From the NCBI GenBank assembly GCA_029580855.1, contig JAKPQH010000144.1:1-64000 (forward strand): 64,000 bases of DNA, written 5' to 3'. This document shows, piece after piece, positions 8,750-17,307 of the stretch. Both the position numbers and the translations under genes were made by a program. Each line of letters opens with the position of its first letter. Position 1 is the first letter of the stretch. The notes under the pieces are model-generated. The model was not told the origin of the DNA. It made no database searches and saw only the letters and a program-made list of their open reading frames with translations. The stretch comes from a bacterium. GTDB taxonomy: Bacteria; Methylomirabilota; Methylomirabilia; Methylomirabilales; 2-02-FULL-66-22.

Positions 8750-8778
8750 GACCGGTCGACTCCTCCCAACTTCCACCA
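8750..8778 (+). other. Sequence resembling the tmRNA 3' end
   Basis: GACCGGTCGACTCC then TCCCAACTTCCACCA resembles the ssrA 3' end (GGTTCGACTCCCCCCACCTCCACCA), with a short gap and two inserted or substituted bases. tmRNA 3' ends are classical attachment sites for integrative elements. This could be a decayed second attachment site about 870 bp from ssrA. No integrase lies between them, and chance similarity is possible. Confidence 0.3.
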
Positions 8779-8787
8779 AGGAGAAAA

Positions 8788-8820
8788 CACGGAGTGGACT
8801 TGCCGCTCCGCGTTTTCTAT
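8788..8820 (+). terminator. Intrinsic terminator (first module copy)
   Basis: CACGGAGTGG, loop ACTTG, then CCGCTCCGCG and TTTTCTAT. The stem has one A-C mismatch and one G-U pair. The same design recurs, with a perfect stem, at 9342. Confidence 0.65.
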
Positions 8821-8850
8821 GCGCCGGGACGCAGCGACGCACCGGATTGG

Positions 8851-8907
8851 ACGACGGCGCCTGCGGGAGGACCGGTCCTGGCACCGCAGGAGCGCGTCGT
8901 TTCCGTC
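8851..8907. repeat. 57-bp palindromic repeat, copy 1
   Basis: A 57-bp block is repeated without a mismatch at 9405-9461, 554 bp away. It carries nested dyads: CTGCGG ... CCGCAG around the perfect palindrome GGACCGGTCC. Each copy sits between an intrinsic terminator and a TTGACA box, so a whole terminator-palindrome-promoter module seems to be duplicated. Confidence 0.8.
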
Positions 8908-8931
8908 AGGTTCTTCCAGGCCGAATTTCGC

Positions 8932-8960
8932 TTGACAGCCCCACCTGCCGCTGGTAGCGT
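8932..8960 (+). promoter_or_regulatory. Promoter for the 61-residue protein gene
   Basis: TTGACA, a 17-bp spacer and TAGCGT. It lies 25 nt after palindromic copy 1 and about 140 nt before the ATG at 9101, with no gene between, so the message would have a long leader. Confidence 0.5.
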
Positions 8961-9100
8961 GCCGGCCATCGTGCTTTCTTCCCGTTTACTCGGGGTGCTT
9001 CCGCTGGCGGGGCCGTCCCCGATATCTGAACTGCGGTCTCGCACGGTGGACCGTTTCCGATTTCCTATCCGGTTAAACAGCGATGGAAAGGAGAACAACT

Positions 9101-9286
9101 ATGCCACCAACGGTTCAGGTCGATCTGAAGAAAGTCGCGACCATTCTCTTTGGCGTAAGTAACTGCGGCGGCGGCTTTGTGATCATTGGTGGGAAAATAC
9201 ACAAGATCCCGCCGCGCGGCCCGTCTTTCGAGAGAATCCAAGCTGCATTGAACGTGGTAGTGAAAGAAGTGGGAGCCCGACGCTAG
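9101..9286 (+). CDS. Hypothetical 61-residue small protein
   Basis: The small ORF has strong support as a gene: AAAGGAGAAC lies 6-13 nt before the ATG, a TTGACA promoter lies upstream and a perfect intrinsic terminator downstream. The protein has a short hydrophobic, glycine-rich centre (GVSNCGGGFVIIGG) and a basic amphipathic C-terminal half ending VVVKEVGARR. One Cys is present, with no signal peptide. I recognise no family. The isolated, self-contained unit and small size would fit a regulator, a peptide or a membrane-active protein, but no function can be assigned. Confidence 0.6.
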   Translation: MPPTVQVDLKKVATILFGVSNCGGGFVIIGGKIHKIPPRGPSFERIQAALNVVVKEVGARR

Positions 9287-9341
9287 CGCGACTGCGGTTG
9301 CACCGCTGAGATCGGTGGTGAGATCGGATTTGTGCCCCGTA

Positions 9342-9374
9342 CGCGGAGTGGGTTCTCCACTCCGCGTTTTCTAT
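9342..9374 (+). terminator. Intrinsic terminator (second module copy)
   Basis: A perfect 10-bp stem CGCGGAGTGG / CCACTCCGCG with loop GTTCT is followed by TTTTCTATTT. It ends the unit of the 61-residue protein and begins the second copy of the duplicated module. Confidence 0.85.
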
Positions 9375-9404
9375 TTGCCGCGACACGGCGACACCCCAGG
9401 CTGC

Positions 9405-9461
9405 ACGACGGCGCCTGCGGGAGGACCGGTCCTGGCACCGCAGGAGCGCGTCGTTTCCGTC
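9405..9461. repeat. 57-bp palindromic repeat, copy 2
   Basis: Identical to 8851-8907. It is followed by TTGACA at 9473-9478; the -10 region there (GAACGA) is poor, so promoter function of this copy is less certain. Between here and the ATG at 9823 I see no further gene. Confidence 0.8.
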
Positions 9462-9822
9462 CAGTTTTTGCCTTGACATACTCCCTTGCTTCGTGGAACG
9501 ATCCCGAGTAGAGGGAGGTCCCCCGTCGACCGGCGACGGGCGTTTCGGGCGGATTCGCCGGTACGTTTGTTCCCCACACGTCGACAATCGCGGTTGTCTG
9601 AATTGGCCAGGGAGCCTCAAAACCCAGCGGGTCTCGTGCTGGGCGCATGAGCGGTCACGGCCGTGCTCCAGATCCGGCTCTACATCCGCTGCTGGATGCC
9701 CTCGGCCGTCGTGTTCCGGCGACGGCGCTGTGCGCCTGCCGCGGAACGCGCCCCGCCCTCCCGTCCGTTCCCAGGATCTCGTGTCTCGGCGTGTAACGGC
9801 GAACTGGTGAGGAGGGCGACCC

Positions 9823-11058
9823 ATGGGGCGAGACACCATCCTTGAAGAAACCCGCGGTCTGCTGTCGCGGCGCGCGGTGCTCCTGGGAATCGGAGCCGTT
9901 GCCGGCGCCGCCACGGTTCTGCCTCGCACGGTCGGGGCGCAACCGCCGTCGGCGGGTCCGGTGGCACCGCCAAGCACGGTCACGAGTCCGCCGCGCGACT
10001 TCGGTCCGACCGGAGCGCCGACCACCTACTTTACCGATCCGGACATCCTGACCGTCGACCCGCTGTTCAACAATTACGTCCAGCCGAACAGCGCCATCCA
10101 GCGTCTTTGGACCGGGGCACTGTGGTCGGAGGGGCCGGCGTGGAGCAGTCAAGGCCGCTACCTCGTCTGGAGCGACATCCCCAACAATCGGCAGCTGCGC
10201 TGGTTGGAGGACGACGGTCGCGTGAGCGTCTTCCGCATGCCGTCGAACAACAGTAACGGCAACAGTTTTGATTTCCAAGGTCGCCAGCTCTCGTGCGAGC
10301 ACCTGATGCGGCGGGTCGTCCGGTACGAGCACGACGGGTCGGTGACCGTGCTGGCCGACTCGTACAATGGTAAGCGGCTGAACTCGCCCAACGACGTGGT
10401 GCCCCATCCGGACGGAAGCTACTGGTTCACCGACCCGCCGTACGGCGGATGCCTGTACGAAGGGACGGCGGATGCGCCCGGTGGGCCGACCAACCCGAGC
10501 GGCCGGCTGCGCTCTCGGGTGGGTCAAGCCGCGGGTGTCGGCTTGGCAAAACGTGAACTCCCGACCAACTGTTACCGCGTCGACCCCAGCGGGAGGATTG
10601 ACCTGATCCTCACAGAGGATCAGGTGCCGGATCCGAACGGGCTGGCGTTTTCTCCCGATTACAAGAAGCTGTATGTGGTCAGCACGGGCAAAGGGCCGGG
10701 GGACACGGGCCCGGGCGGGAAGGGCGACATGCACGTGTTCGATGTCGGCAGCGACAACAAGCTGTCGAACCAGAAACTGTTCAGCGACTTCGTGATCGAC
10801 GGGGTGAAATGCGGACCGGACGGGGTTCGCTGCGACGTGGACGGCAACCTCTGGTGCTCCAGCAGCGCCGGCCGCGCCGTCGGTTACAGCGGCGTGACCG
10901 TCTGGACCCCCGAGGGCAAGCTGATCGGCCGCATCCGCCTTCCCGAGATCTGCGGCAACGTCTGCTTTGGCGGCCCCAAGCGCAACCGGTTGTTCATGGC
11001 CGCCAGCCAGTCCCTTTACGCGGTCTACGTCAACACCCAAGGGGCAGCGCCGGGCTAG
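9823..11058 (+). CDS. Tat-exported SMP-30/gluconolactonase-like protein
   Basis: The 411-residue protein has a twin-arginine signal (LSRRAVLLGIGAVAGAATVLP) and a six-bladed SMP-30/gluconolactonase/LRE-like propeller. Family patterns include WSEGPAWSSQGRYLVWSDIPNNR, the metal-site Asn in LNSPNDVVPHPDGSYWFTDPPYG, and DPNGLAFSPDYKKLYV. Such enzymes hydrolyse sugar lactones with a bound divalent metal; here it would act in the periplasm. The start at 9823 has GGTGAGGAGG upstream. A strong terminator follows the stop. The actual substrate is unknown. Confidence 0.85.
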   Translation: MGRDTILEETRGLLSRRAVLLGIGAVAGAATVLPRTVGAQPPSAGPVAPPSTVTSPPRDFGPTGAPTTYFTDPDILTVDPLFNNYVQPNSAIQRLWTGALWSEGPAWSSQGRYLVWSDIPNNRQLRWLEDDGRVSVFRMPSNNSNGNSFDFQGRQLSCEHLMRRVVRYEHDGSVTVLADSYNGKRLNSPNDVVPHPDGSYWFTDPPYGGCLYEGTADAPGGPTNPSGRLRSRVGQAAGVGLAKRELPTNCYRVDPSGRIDLILTEDQVPDPNGLAFSPDYKKLYVVSTGKGPGDTGPGGKGDMHVFDVGSDNKLSNQKLFSDFVIDGVKCGPDGVRCDVDGNLWCSSSAGRAVGYSGVTVWTPEGKLIGRIRLPEICGNVCFGGPKRNRLFMAASQSLYAVYVNTQGAAPG

Positions 11059-11108
11059 AATCGACGCCCGGGTTCCCCCGTGATCCGGTTGGAATCGGTC
11101 CGGTTGTC

Positions 11109-11142
11109 GATTGGGCTCCCTCGGGGGAGCCCAATCGTTTTC
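11109..11142. terminator. Strong intrinsic terminator between convergent genes
   Basis: A perfect 12-bp stem GATTGGGCTCCC / GGGAGCCCAATC with loop TCGG is followed by GTTTTC. It lies between the SMP-30 gene and the convergent TPR gene and probably serves both. Confidence 0.88.
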
Positions 11143-11153
11143 ACGGCAGCCGA

Positions 11154-13028
11154 TCACGGGGACACGAACTCCTCGAAGAACTCGTCGGCCAAGGCGCTGT
11201 GCAGCCTCCGGAGTGCCTCGTAGATCTCCATGAGCTCGGCGCGGTTGCCCAGCGCCGCGTGCGCCCGACCCAGGCCGTACAACGCTTCGACGTCGTCCGG
11301 CTTCAGCTCGACGGCCTTGAGCAGGGCGGCAATGGAGCCAGCGGACTCGCCACACGCTTGGAGGGCGTCTCCGAGATGTCGCCACGCCCAAGGGTCCTCG
11401 GGCGTCAACTCGGTGACTTTTCGATACGCATCGATGGCCTCAGGCGTGGCGCGCGGCATGGCGCACGCGACCGCCAGACAGCGCCATGCAGGGGCATCGG
11501 TGGGCGAGGACCGACAGTAGTCCCGAAACGCCGCCAGCGCCTCGGGTGGTATGCGCTGAGTGCCGTACGCCTCCCGTAACGCTCTGGACACAGGGACGCC
11601 GTGCGGCGCCACCCGCACCGCCTCGCGGAAGGCGGCGAAGGCCTCCGTGTGCCGCCCCTGCTTCGCGTAGGTGACCCCCAGGCCGGTCCAGCAGTCCGCC
11701 CTGCCGGGATTTGCGGCAAGCGCTTTCTTGTGCGCGGCGACGGCCTCACCGTACCGCTCCTGATCGCGATAGACTTGCCCCAGCAGGCACCAGTCATAAG
11801 CCCCGTCGCCCGCATCGGCGCGGTCCTCCAGGATCTGTCGGTATTGGGCGACCGCCTTGTCAAAAGCGGCAGCGGCTTCCTGATATTTCTCCTGTCGATG
11901 GTACATCCTCCCCAGGCTGGCCCACTCGTCGCGGTGCAGCGTATCCCCGTCGGCCAACGCGGCAAGCAGCGGTGCGATGGCCTGGTCGTACGCCGCCAGG
12001 GCTTCCGTGCGCTGCCCGTGCGCGTCATAGGCGTTCCCCAGCTTCATCCAGGTCACACCCGGATCCGACACGGGGGGTTCGTTGTTCGCCTGGGCTTCGG
12101 CCGCGCCGCGAACCGCCCACCGGTAGGCCTCGATGGCGGCGGGCAACCTTCCCTGCGCTTCGTAGAGATCGCCCAACTCCTCCCACGAACACGCGTCGGC
12201 GTCCCCCAAACGTATGGCGCGTCGGCAGGCGGAGGCCGCCGCCAGGTACTGCCCCTCGTCCCGGTACGCCTGGACGATTTCGCTCCACAGGTACGCCCGC
12301 GCATCGACGCCAGCCTTTTCTGAGGCCGGCGACGGCCGGTCATCGTGCTGTTTCGCTTCGATGCGCAAAGCCTCGCGGAAGGCCGCAATGGCGTTGGGGT
12401 ACTGCCCGAGGCCGTAATATGCCCCCGCCAATTCTCCCCACAGAAAGGCGTCGTTCCCACCCAGGCGGAGCGCCTCGTGGCACGCGCGGACGGCCTCGGC
12501 GTACTTCTCTCTGAGCTTCAGCGTCACCCCAAGCCTCTCCCACGAATCGGGATCGCCCGGCTGCAGACGAACCACCTCGCGATACGCCGCTTCCGCCCGC
12601 GCGTGATTGGCGCGGATGTGGTCGATCCGGTCCGCGCCCTCGGGGCAGTCCTCCCGCCGATATGCATCGCCCAGCGCGCGCCACGCAGCGACGCACTTTG
12701 GTCGGAGGCGAACGATGTTCCGGAAGCCGCGGATCGCCTCGGACCAATCCTCTCGCGCCTCGGCAGCGCAGGCGATGGCAACCCAGCGGTAGGGATTGTC
12801 CCCGCCCCCGGTCGCCGTCAGGTCCGGCGCGGCGTCGGTCATCGACGCGGGGATCGGCTCGTCCCCTCTGATCATGCCCTCGACCGGGTCGGGCTCCCCG
12901 CTCACATTTTCCCCCGCAGAGCGATCGGGGCTTGCGGCTTCTCGGCACGGCATCGTGAACCGGCCGGTCACGAGGGCGCTGCGATCGCAACGCCGGCACA
13001 CGCCATTCACGAATTCGTGGTCACCCAT
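11154..13028 (-). CDS. Tetratricopeptide-repeat protein
   Basis: About 624 residues are made mostly of consecutive TPR units from around residue 80 to the C-terminus (for example WRALGDAYRREDCPEG, WERLGVTLKLREKYAEAVRACHEALRLGG, YDWCLLGQVYRDQERYGEAVAAHKKALA). A short Cys-containing N-terminus (NGVCRRC) could bind zinc. There is no signal peptide, so it is probably a cytoplasmic scaffold. ATG 13028 is preferred over 13046 because AGGGGAA lies upstream of it. The gene reads in the same direction as, and directly downstream of, the aspartyl-protease-like lipoprotein gene (7-26 nt gap), so the two may share a transcript. Confidence 0.82.
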   Translation of the reverse strand: MGDHEFVNGVCRRCDRSALVTGRFTMPCREAASPDRSAGENVSGEPDPVEGMIRGDEPIPASMTDAAPDLTATGGGDNPYRWVAIACAAEAREDWSEAIRGFRNIVRLRPKCVAAWRALGDAYRREDCPEGADRIDHIRANHARAEAAYREVVRLQPGDPDSWERLGVTLKLREKYAEAVRACHEALRLGGNDAFLWGELAGAYYGLGQYPNAIAAFREALRIEAKQHDDRPSPASEKAGVDARAYLWSEIVQAYRDEGQYLAAASACRRAIRLGDADACSWEELGDLYEAQGRLPAAIEAYRWAVRGAAEAQANNEPPVSDPGVTWMKLGNAYDAHGQRTEALAAYDQAIAPLLAALADGDTLHRDEWASLGRMYHRQEKYQEAAAAFDKAVAQYRQILEDRADAGDGAYDWCLLGQVYRDQERYGEAVAAHKKALAANPGRADCWTGLGVTYAKQGRHTEAFAAFREAVRVAPHGVPVSRALREAYGTQRIPPEALAAFRDYCRSSPTDAPAWRCLAVACAMPRATPEAIDAYRKVTELTPEDPWAWRHLGDALQACGESAGSIAALLKAVELKPDDVEALYGLGRAHAALGNRAELMEIYEALRRLHSALADEFFEEFVSP

Positions 13029-13053
13029 CGATGGTTCCCCTATCATCCGACGA

Positions 13054-13962
13054 TCATCGTCGCAGGAATGCGACCCGCGACTCAGGATAGTTGAAAACCA
13101 CGACGAATTGCCGCAGGAACCCCCGCCCGATCACGCCGGCGAGCCGCCCCTGCGAGCCCCTGGGGTTGTTCGGGAGATCGAATTGGACCATGGGTTTCTC
13201 GAACCGATGGCCGGCGAACTCGAACCACGCGATTCGTCCGGCAAGCGTCTCGGTGTCACCCGTCGCCCTGGTGAGGGTGACGCTTCTGACCCTTCGGTTC
13301 TGCAGCAGCGAGTGTTCCCGGACGAATCCCGGGAAGAAGAGCACCGTGGAAGTGTTCCCGGTGTCCAGCAAGAACCGCCCCTCGATGTTCCCCTCCAGCC
13401 GGGCGGCAAGGGTCGGGCGATTTCCAATCAGGGCCAGCGGTTGCCAGCGCCCCCGGGGCAATCGGTAGGTCTTCGGATCGAAGCAGGCGACCGACCCATC
13501 CGGATAGTCTATTTCCACCACGGCGTTGGCGAAGAAGGGATATCCGAGCAGCCCGGCCAGCCTCTCGCCGAAGGACGCGCTTGCGGCGGAGAAGTCCATC
13601 ACCCCGACCAGAGTGTGCCGCAGGGTCATGGGGCCAACCTGGAGGGCGGTCAGCCGACCCCATTTTAGACTCGGCCCGACCCCCGGGGAGTCGCGCTCGC
13701 CCCACGACGAGGGATTCAGTTTTTTGGCGAGCTCCGAATCCACGTACAGGTGATCCGCCCCGCTGTCGATGATGAACGGGCGCGCCTCCACCGGTCCGAT
13801 CCGGGCCGTCGTGGTCAAGAGCCCATTCCGGACCGCGATGTCCAGCCGTGGGTCGGCGCGACCGTCAACCACGACGGGGTGTCCGCTCAGCGTGGCGCAC
13901 CCGACCAGGGACACGACAAGAGCGCACAGGAGCAGGAACCGAGACATCGCCATCCGACGCAT
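13054..13962 (-). CDS. Retropepsin-like aspartyl protease lipoprotein
   Basis: This roughly 302-residue lipoprotein has the lipobox LVGCAT near residue 22. It carries two retropepsin-like lobes: FIIDSGADHLYVDSELAKKL in the first and FLLDTGNTSTVLFF in the second. Both keep the D-(S/T)-G catalytic signature, each lobe with its hydrophobic Gly-containing strand (LAGLLGYPFF; LAGVIGRGFL). A single chain with two active-site signatures resembles a pepsin-like arrangement built from retropepsin-type units. It should be anchored in the periplasm. The start is ATG 13962; the longer ORF begins with TTG. It overlaps nothing and precedes the TPR gene. Confidence 0.75.
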   Translation of the reverse strand: MRRMAMSRFLLLCALVVSLVGCATLSGHPVVVDGRADPRLDIAVRNGLLTTTARIGPVEARPFIIDSGADHLYVDSELAKKLNPSSWGERDSPGVGPSLKWGRLTALQVGPMTLRHTLVGVMDFSAASASFGERLAGLLGYPFFANAVVEIDYPDGSVACFDPKTYRLPRGRWQPLALIGNRPTLAARLEGNIEGRFLLDTGNTSTVLFFPGFVREHSLLQNRRVRSVTLTRATGDTETLAGRIAWFEFAGHRFEKPMVQFDLPNNPRGSQGRLAGVIGRGFLRQFVVVFNYPESRVAFLRR

Positions 13963-13977
13963 ACCCGCTGTCCTCAA

Positions 13978-14468
13978 GCATTCCCGCCGGCGGTCGGCCG
14001 CCGGGCCGGCGTTTCACCCCGGTGCGCCGCGGAAGACACACCGGACCCCCCACACCTCGGTGCGAGCGTAGCGAGACCCGTGCGGCGTGTCAACGGTCGC
14101 CCCGGTCGCGGGAATATGCGCCCGGAAAGGTCCCGGACGGCGTGTCGAGGCTTTTTCGCGACCGTGGCACCATCTGCGTCAAGCCGCGCTCCGGTCGTCC
14201 CCGGCGAGATGCGCCGCGCAAGTTGTGTGGAGTCCGCATCCGAACGCACAATCCTGGCAAAGTCCAGCGCGGCTGTGGTAGCATCTCCGCGACCTTGTGG
14301 TTCCTCGCGGCGACACGATCCCTTCGCGGATACTCCCACGCCGTGCACGCCGGGTCTGGGTGCCTCGGGCGCGAGTGCCGCGCCGGTAAAAGACCCTGAC
14401 GGCCGTCCGATCCGCCACGGCGGGCCGAGGTCGCGTTTTCAGCGGAGCCGTCACGGGAGGGATGGGGT
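13978..14468. other. Intergenic region, 491 bp
   Basis: This stretch separates the divergent lipoprotein and DUF218 genes. I see no convincing ORF, RNA or strong promoter. The only recurring note is GC-rich short dyads near 13984-14010. Confidence 0.4.
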
Positions 14469-15119
14469 ATGAGCGTCCGGTGGTCCCGCGGGGTGCGGCT
14501 TGCGGTCGGGCTGCTCCTGGTCGTTGCGGCGGCCGTGGGGGTCCCGACAATTCGCGAGCCGATGCTGCGCGCCGCAGGCCGGGCCCTGGTCTTCGACGAG
14601 TCCGTCGAGCCCGCCGACCTCGTGGTCATCCCGGTGGATGCCGGCGGTTCCGGTGTGTTGGAAGCGGCCGATCTGGTGCGCCGCGGCGTCGCCGGACGCG
14701 TCGCCGTTTTCGCCGACCCGCCGGACGCGGTGGCGCGGGAGTTCGACAGGCGCGGCGTTCCGTACGAGGACGAGGCGGCGCGGGCCGTGCGTCAGCTGCG
14801 ACTGCTGGGTGTGAGGGCCATCGAGCCGACCCCTCGCGCGGTGGAAGGGACGGAGGACGTGGGTGCGGTGCTCCCCGACTGGTGCGCCCAGCGTCAGTTC
14901 CGGTCCATCGTCGTCGTCAGCACGCCCGACCACTCGCGGCGTTTGCATCGGGTAGTGCGGCGCGCCATGCGGGACCGCCCCACGCGAGTCCGGATTCGGG
15001 TCGCGCGCCACTCGGGGTTCGACCCGGACCGCTGGTGGGAAACGCGGGCCGGCGTCCGCACCGCGATCATCGAATGGCAGAAGCTGCTGCTGGATGTCCT
15101 GCGCCACCCGCTCTCGTAG
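14469..15119 (+). CDS. DUF218/YdcF-like envelope protein
   Basis: The 216-residue protein has one N-terminal membrane segment (GVRLAVGLLLVVAAAVGVP) and a Rossmann-like DUF218 (ElyC/SanA/YdcF) domain. The typical start of the fold is seen in ADLVVIPVDAGGSGVLEAADLVRRGVAGRVAVFAD, and the late motif in IVVVSTPDHSRRLHRVVRRAM. Members act near the cell envelope, some in polysaccharide carrier metabolism. The domain is somewhat short and the usual GGG motif is reduced to DAGGSG. It is followed 74 bp later by an MFS gene on the same strand. Confidence 0.65.
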   Translation: MSVRWSRGVRLAVGLLLVVAAAVGVPTIREPMLRAAGRALVFDESVEPADLVVIPVDAGGSGVLEAADLVRRGVAGRVAVFADPPDAVAREFDRRGVPYEDEAARAVRQLRLLGVRAIEPTPRAVEGTEDVGAVLPDWCAQRQFRSIVVVSTPDHSRRLHRVVRRAMRDRPTRVRIRVARHSGFDPDRWWETRAGVRTAIIEWQKLLLDVLRHPLS

Positions 15120-15193
15120 CGCCCGGCCGCGCCGCCGAGCGCGCATGGCGCCCGAGGTGCGTGCTGGCCGCGATGCCGCGTGGACGAGTCCCC

Positions 15194-16324
15194 ATGAGCG
15201 ATGCGCGGGTCTATACCAAGCCATTTGTGCTGACCACGCTGGCGTTCTTCTGCTTTTTCACGAATGTCAGCGCCTACAATCTCCTCCCGCTGTACCTTCA
15301 GGCCCTGGGCGCCCGGACGGGCGAGGCCGGGACGATCATGGCCATGTACAGTGTGGCCGCAATTCTCGCCCAGGTGATCGCCGGGCGGTTGCTGGATCTG
15401 GGGTGGCGCAAGCCCTGTCTGTTGAGCGCGGCGGCGCTCCTCACCCTGGTCTCGGCAGGCTTCGGCGTCACCACGCGTCTGGGGTGGCCGCTCTACGTCC
15501 TCCGGTTCCTGCAAGGGTTCGGATTTGCCGTGTACATGACCAGCAGCATCACCTTGATCACGGACCTGGTGCCGCCAGCCCGGCGGGCCGAGGCGGTCGG
15601 GGTCTACGGGACGGGAGGGCTCGTCGCGGTGGCCGTCGGGCCGGCCGTGGGGGAGTTCATCCTCGGCGCAGCCGGCTTCCCGGCCTTCTTCGCCGCGACG
15701 GTGACTGCCGCGCTGGCGGCGTTCACGCTGGCCGCTCTGGTGCCGGCGCCGCCTATCACGCCCGCGTCGCGCGGGCCGCGGCTCGGATGGGCAGGATGGA
15801 TCCCCTTCTTGCCGGTGCTCCTCCCGGCTTTTCAGTACGGCCTCGCCAACACCATCGTCTTTATCTTCCTGCCGCCCTTTGCCCACGCACTGACGCTCCC
15901 CCGGGTCGGCCCGTTCTACATTGCCTACACCGGGGCGGCGATCCTGGTCCGATTCGGGGCGGGCGGCTTGGCCGACCGGATCGGCCGCCAACGCGTGATC
16001 GTTCCCGCGCTCGGTGCCATGACGGCGGGGGTCCTCGTCTGCAGCGGCCTCCACGCGACCTGGCTGCTCGTGCTGATCGGGCTCTTGAACGGCACGGCGC
16101 AGGGGTTCGTCATGCCGGCCGCGAATGCGCTGGCGGTGGAGCGGGCGCCCGCCGGGCGGCGCGGGCAAGCGTTGGCGTTCTACAACGGGGCGAACCTCGT
16201 GGGGGCGACGCTCGGGGCCAGCGGATTCGGCTGGCTGGTCCAGGCGTGCGGATACCGCCCGGCTTTCGTGCTCGCAAGCGGCGTGCTGGCACTGGGGGCC
16301 TGGGCGTTCTGGCGGCAGCGGTAG
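15194..16324 (+). CDS. MFS transporter
   Basis: The 376-residue polytopic protein has 12 predicted membrane segments. The loop 2-3 signature appears as GRLLDLGWRKP, and its second-half counterpart as GGLADRIGRQRVI. The start at 15194 (MSDARVYTKPF) is directly followed by the first helix; ATG 15173 is possible. Substrate is not predictable; the sequence is closest in feel to drug- or arabinose-efflux type MFS proteins. It may be co-transcribed with the upstream DUF218 gene. Confidence 0.83.
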   Translation: MSDARVYTKPFVLTTLAFFCFFTNVSAYNLLPLYLQALGARTGEAGTIMAMYSVAAILAQVIAGRLLDLGWRKPCLLSAAALLTLVSAGFGVTTRLGWPLYVLRFLQGFGFAVYMTSSITLITDLVPPARRAEAVGVYGTGGLVAVAVGPAVGEFILGAAGFPAFFAATVTAALAAFTLAALVPAPPITPASRGPRLGWAGWIPFLPVLLPAFQYGLANTIVFIFLPPFAHALTLPRVGPFYIAYTGAAILVRFGAGGLADRIGRQRVIVPALGAMTAGVLVCSGLHATWLLVLIGLLNGTAQGFVMPAANALAVERAPAGRRGQALAFYNGANLVGATLGASGFGWLVQACGYRPAFVLASGVLALGAWAFWRQR

Positions 16325-16463
16325 CACGCGGCCGGCACAGGCGCGTCGACCTTTCGGGATCGAGGGGTCCGCCGGATTCCAGGAACTCGTCGCGCGCATC
16401 CTGCGGATGATGGACGAGTTGACAGGAGATCCAACCAGCCCGCCGTCATTCGGTGCTTTGCGG

Positions 16464-16493
16464 TTGACATGTGTTTTCGACCGGCCGGATACT
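16464..16493 (+). promoter_or_regulatory. Promoter for the VOC protein gene
   Basis: TTGACA, an 18-bp spacer and GATACT, a good vegetative promoter. It lies 186 nt before the GTG start at 16679. The rest of the 16325-16678 gap holds no supported gene. Confidence 0.6.
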
Positions 16494-16678
16494 CTCCCTG
16501 ATTCCGGGTGGGAGGTCCATATGTCGAGCCACGTTCACCGGATCGGCACCTGGTACCGGAGGGGTGCCGACTCATCGACAATACGAGGGTGGGGTTCACG
16601 GGTTTTGGCGGAAAGGGGTGGACTTCCGGTGATGCGGGGCGGGGGGATAGGCGACGGGGGCACGGAAGGAGGGAGCCG

Positions 16679-17194
16679 GTGATCAGCAAGGGGCCGTTCC
16701 AGATCACGGCGGTCAACCAGGTCGGCTTCGTCGTCAAGGATCTCGACAGGGCCATGGCGGCGTACTGGCGGGTAGGGGTGGGACCCTGGCGTGTCTACAC
16801 GTACGGTGAGCCCCTGGTCAAAGACATCACGTACCGGGGCAAGCCGGGCAACTGGCGTTTCCTGATCGCGCTGGCCAACCTCGGCGGGGGCTTCAGTCTG
16901 GAGCTCATCCAGCCCCTCTCCGGCGAGAGCATCTACTCCGAGTTCCTGGAGAAACACGGGGAAGGGGGCATCCAGCACCTGGGCATCGTCGTGGACGACC
17001 TGGACCGGGTGGTGGAGGAGGCCAGGCAGGCGGGGTACGCGGTGATCCAGAGCGGTCGCGGACACGGCGTGCGCGGGGATGGCAAGTTCGCGTACCTCGG
17101 CACCGAGGACGACCTGTTCACCGTCTACGAGTTGATGGAGCTGGTATCGGAACGCTACCCACCGCAGCGTGTCTACCCGGAAAACGTCGCGTAG
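16679..17194 (+). CDS. VOC-superfamily protein (glyoxalase/epimerase-like)
   Basis: This 171-residue single-chain protein has two beta-alpha-beta-beta-beta modules of the vicinal oxygen chelate fold: VNQVGFVVKDLDRAMAAYW and GIQHLGIVVDDLDRVVEEA. Metal-ligand positions would be Gln (VNQVGF, in place of the usual His), Glu (SLELIQ), His (IQHLGI) and Glu (VYELME). It resembles methylmalonyl-CoA epimerase and glyoxalase-type enzymes, but the substrate is unknown. The GTG start at 16679 has GGAAGGAGGG upstream; the longer ORF adds low-complexity residues only. Confidence 0.8.
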   Translation: MISKGPFQITAVNQVGFVVKDLDRAMAAYWRVGVGPWRVYTYGEPLVKDITYRGKPGNWRFLIALANLGGGFSLELIQPLSGESIYSEFLEKHGEGGIQHLGIVVDDLDRVVEEARQAGYAVIQSGRGHGVRGDGKFAYLGTEDDLFTVYELMELVSERYPPQRVYPENVA

Positions 17195-17307
17195 GGTCGG
17201 GTCCGGTCGGGAACAGGCGAAGGGGTGCCTCGGGCCATCGGGCGATTTCTGACCCGTGCGTCCGCGAGTGTGGGGCGTCTCGGTGGCATGGCAGTGAAGA
17301 CCCTCGA

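Noticed and set aside
8660-8780. Possible class II or selenocysteine tRNA ending in TCCACCA
   Set aside because: No matching acceptor stem, no workable anticodon stem and no TCA anticodon; it fits a decayed tmRNA-end copy or chance better.
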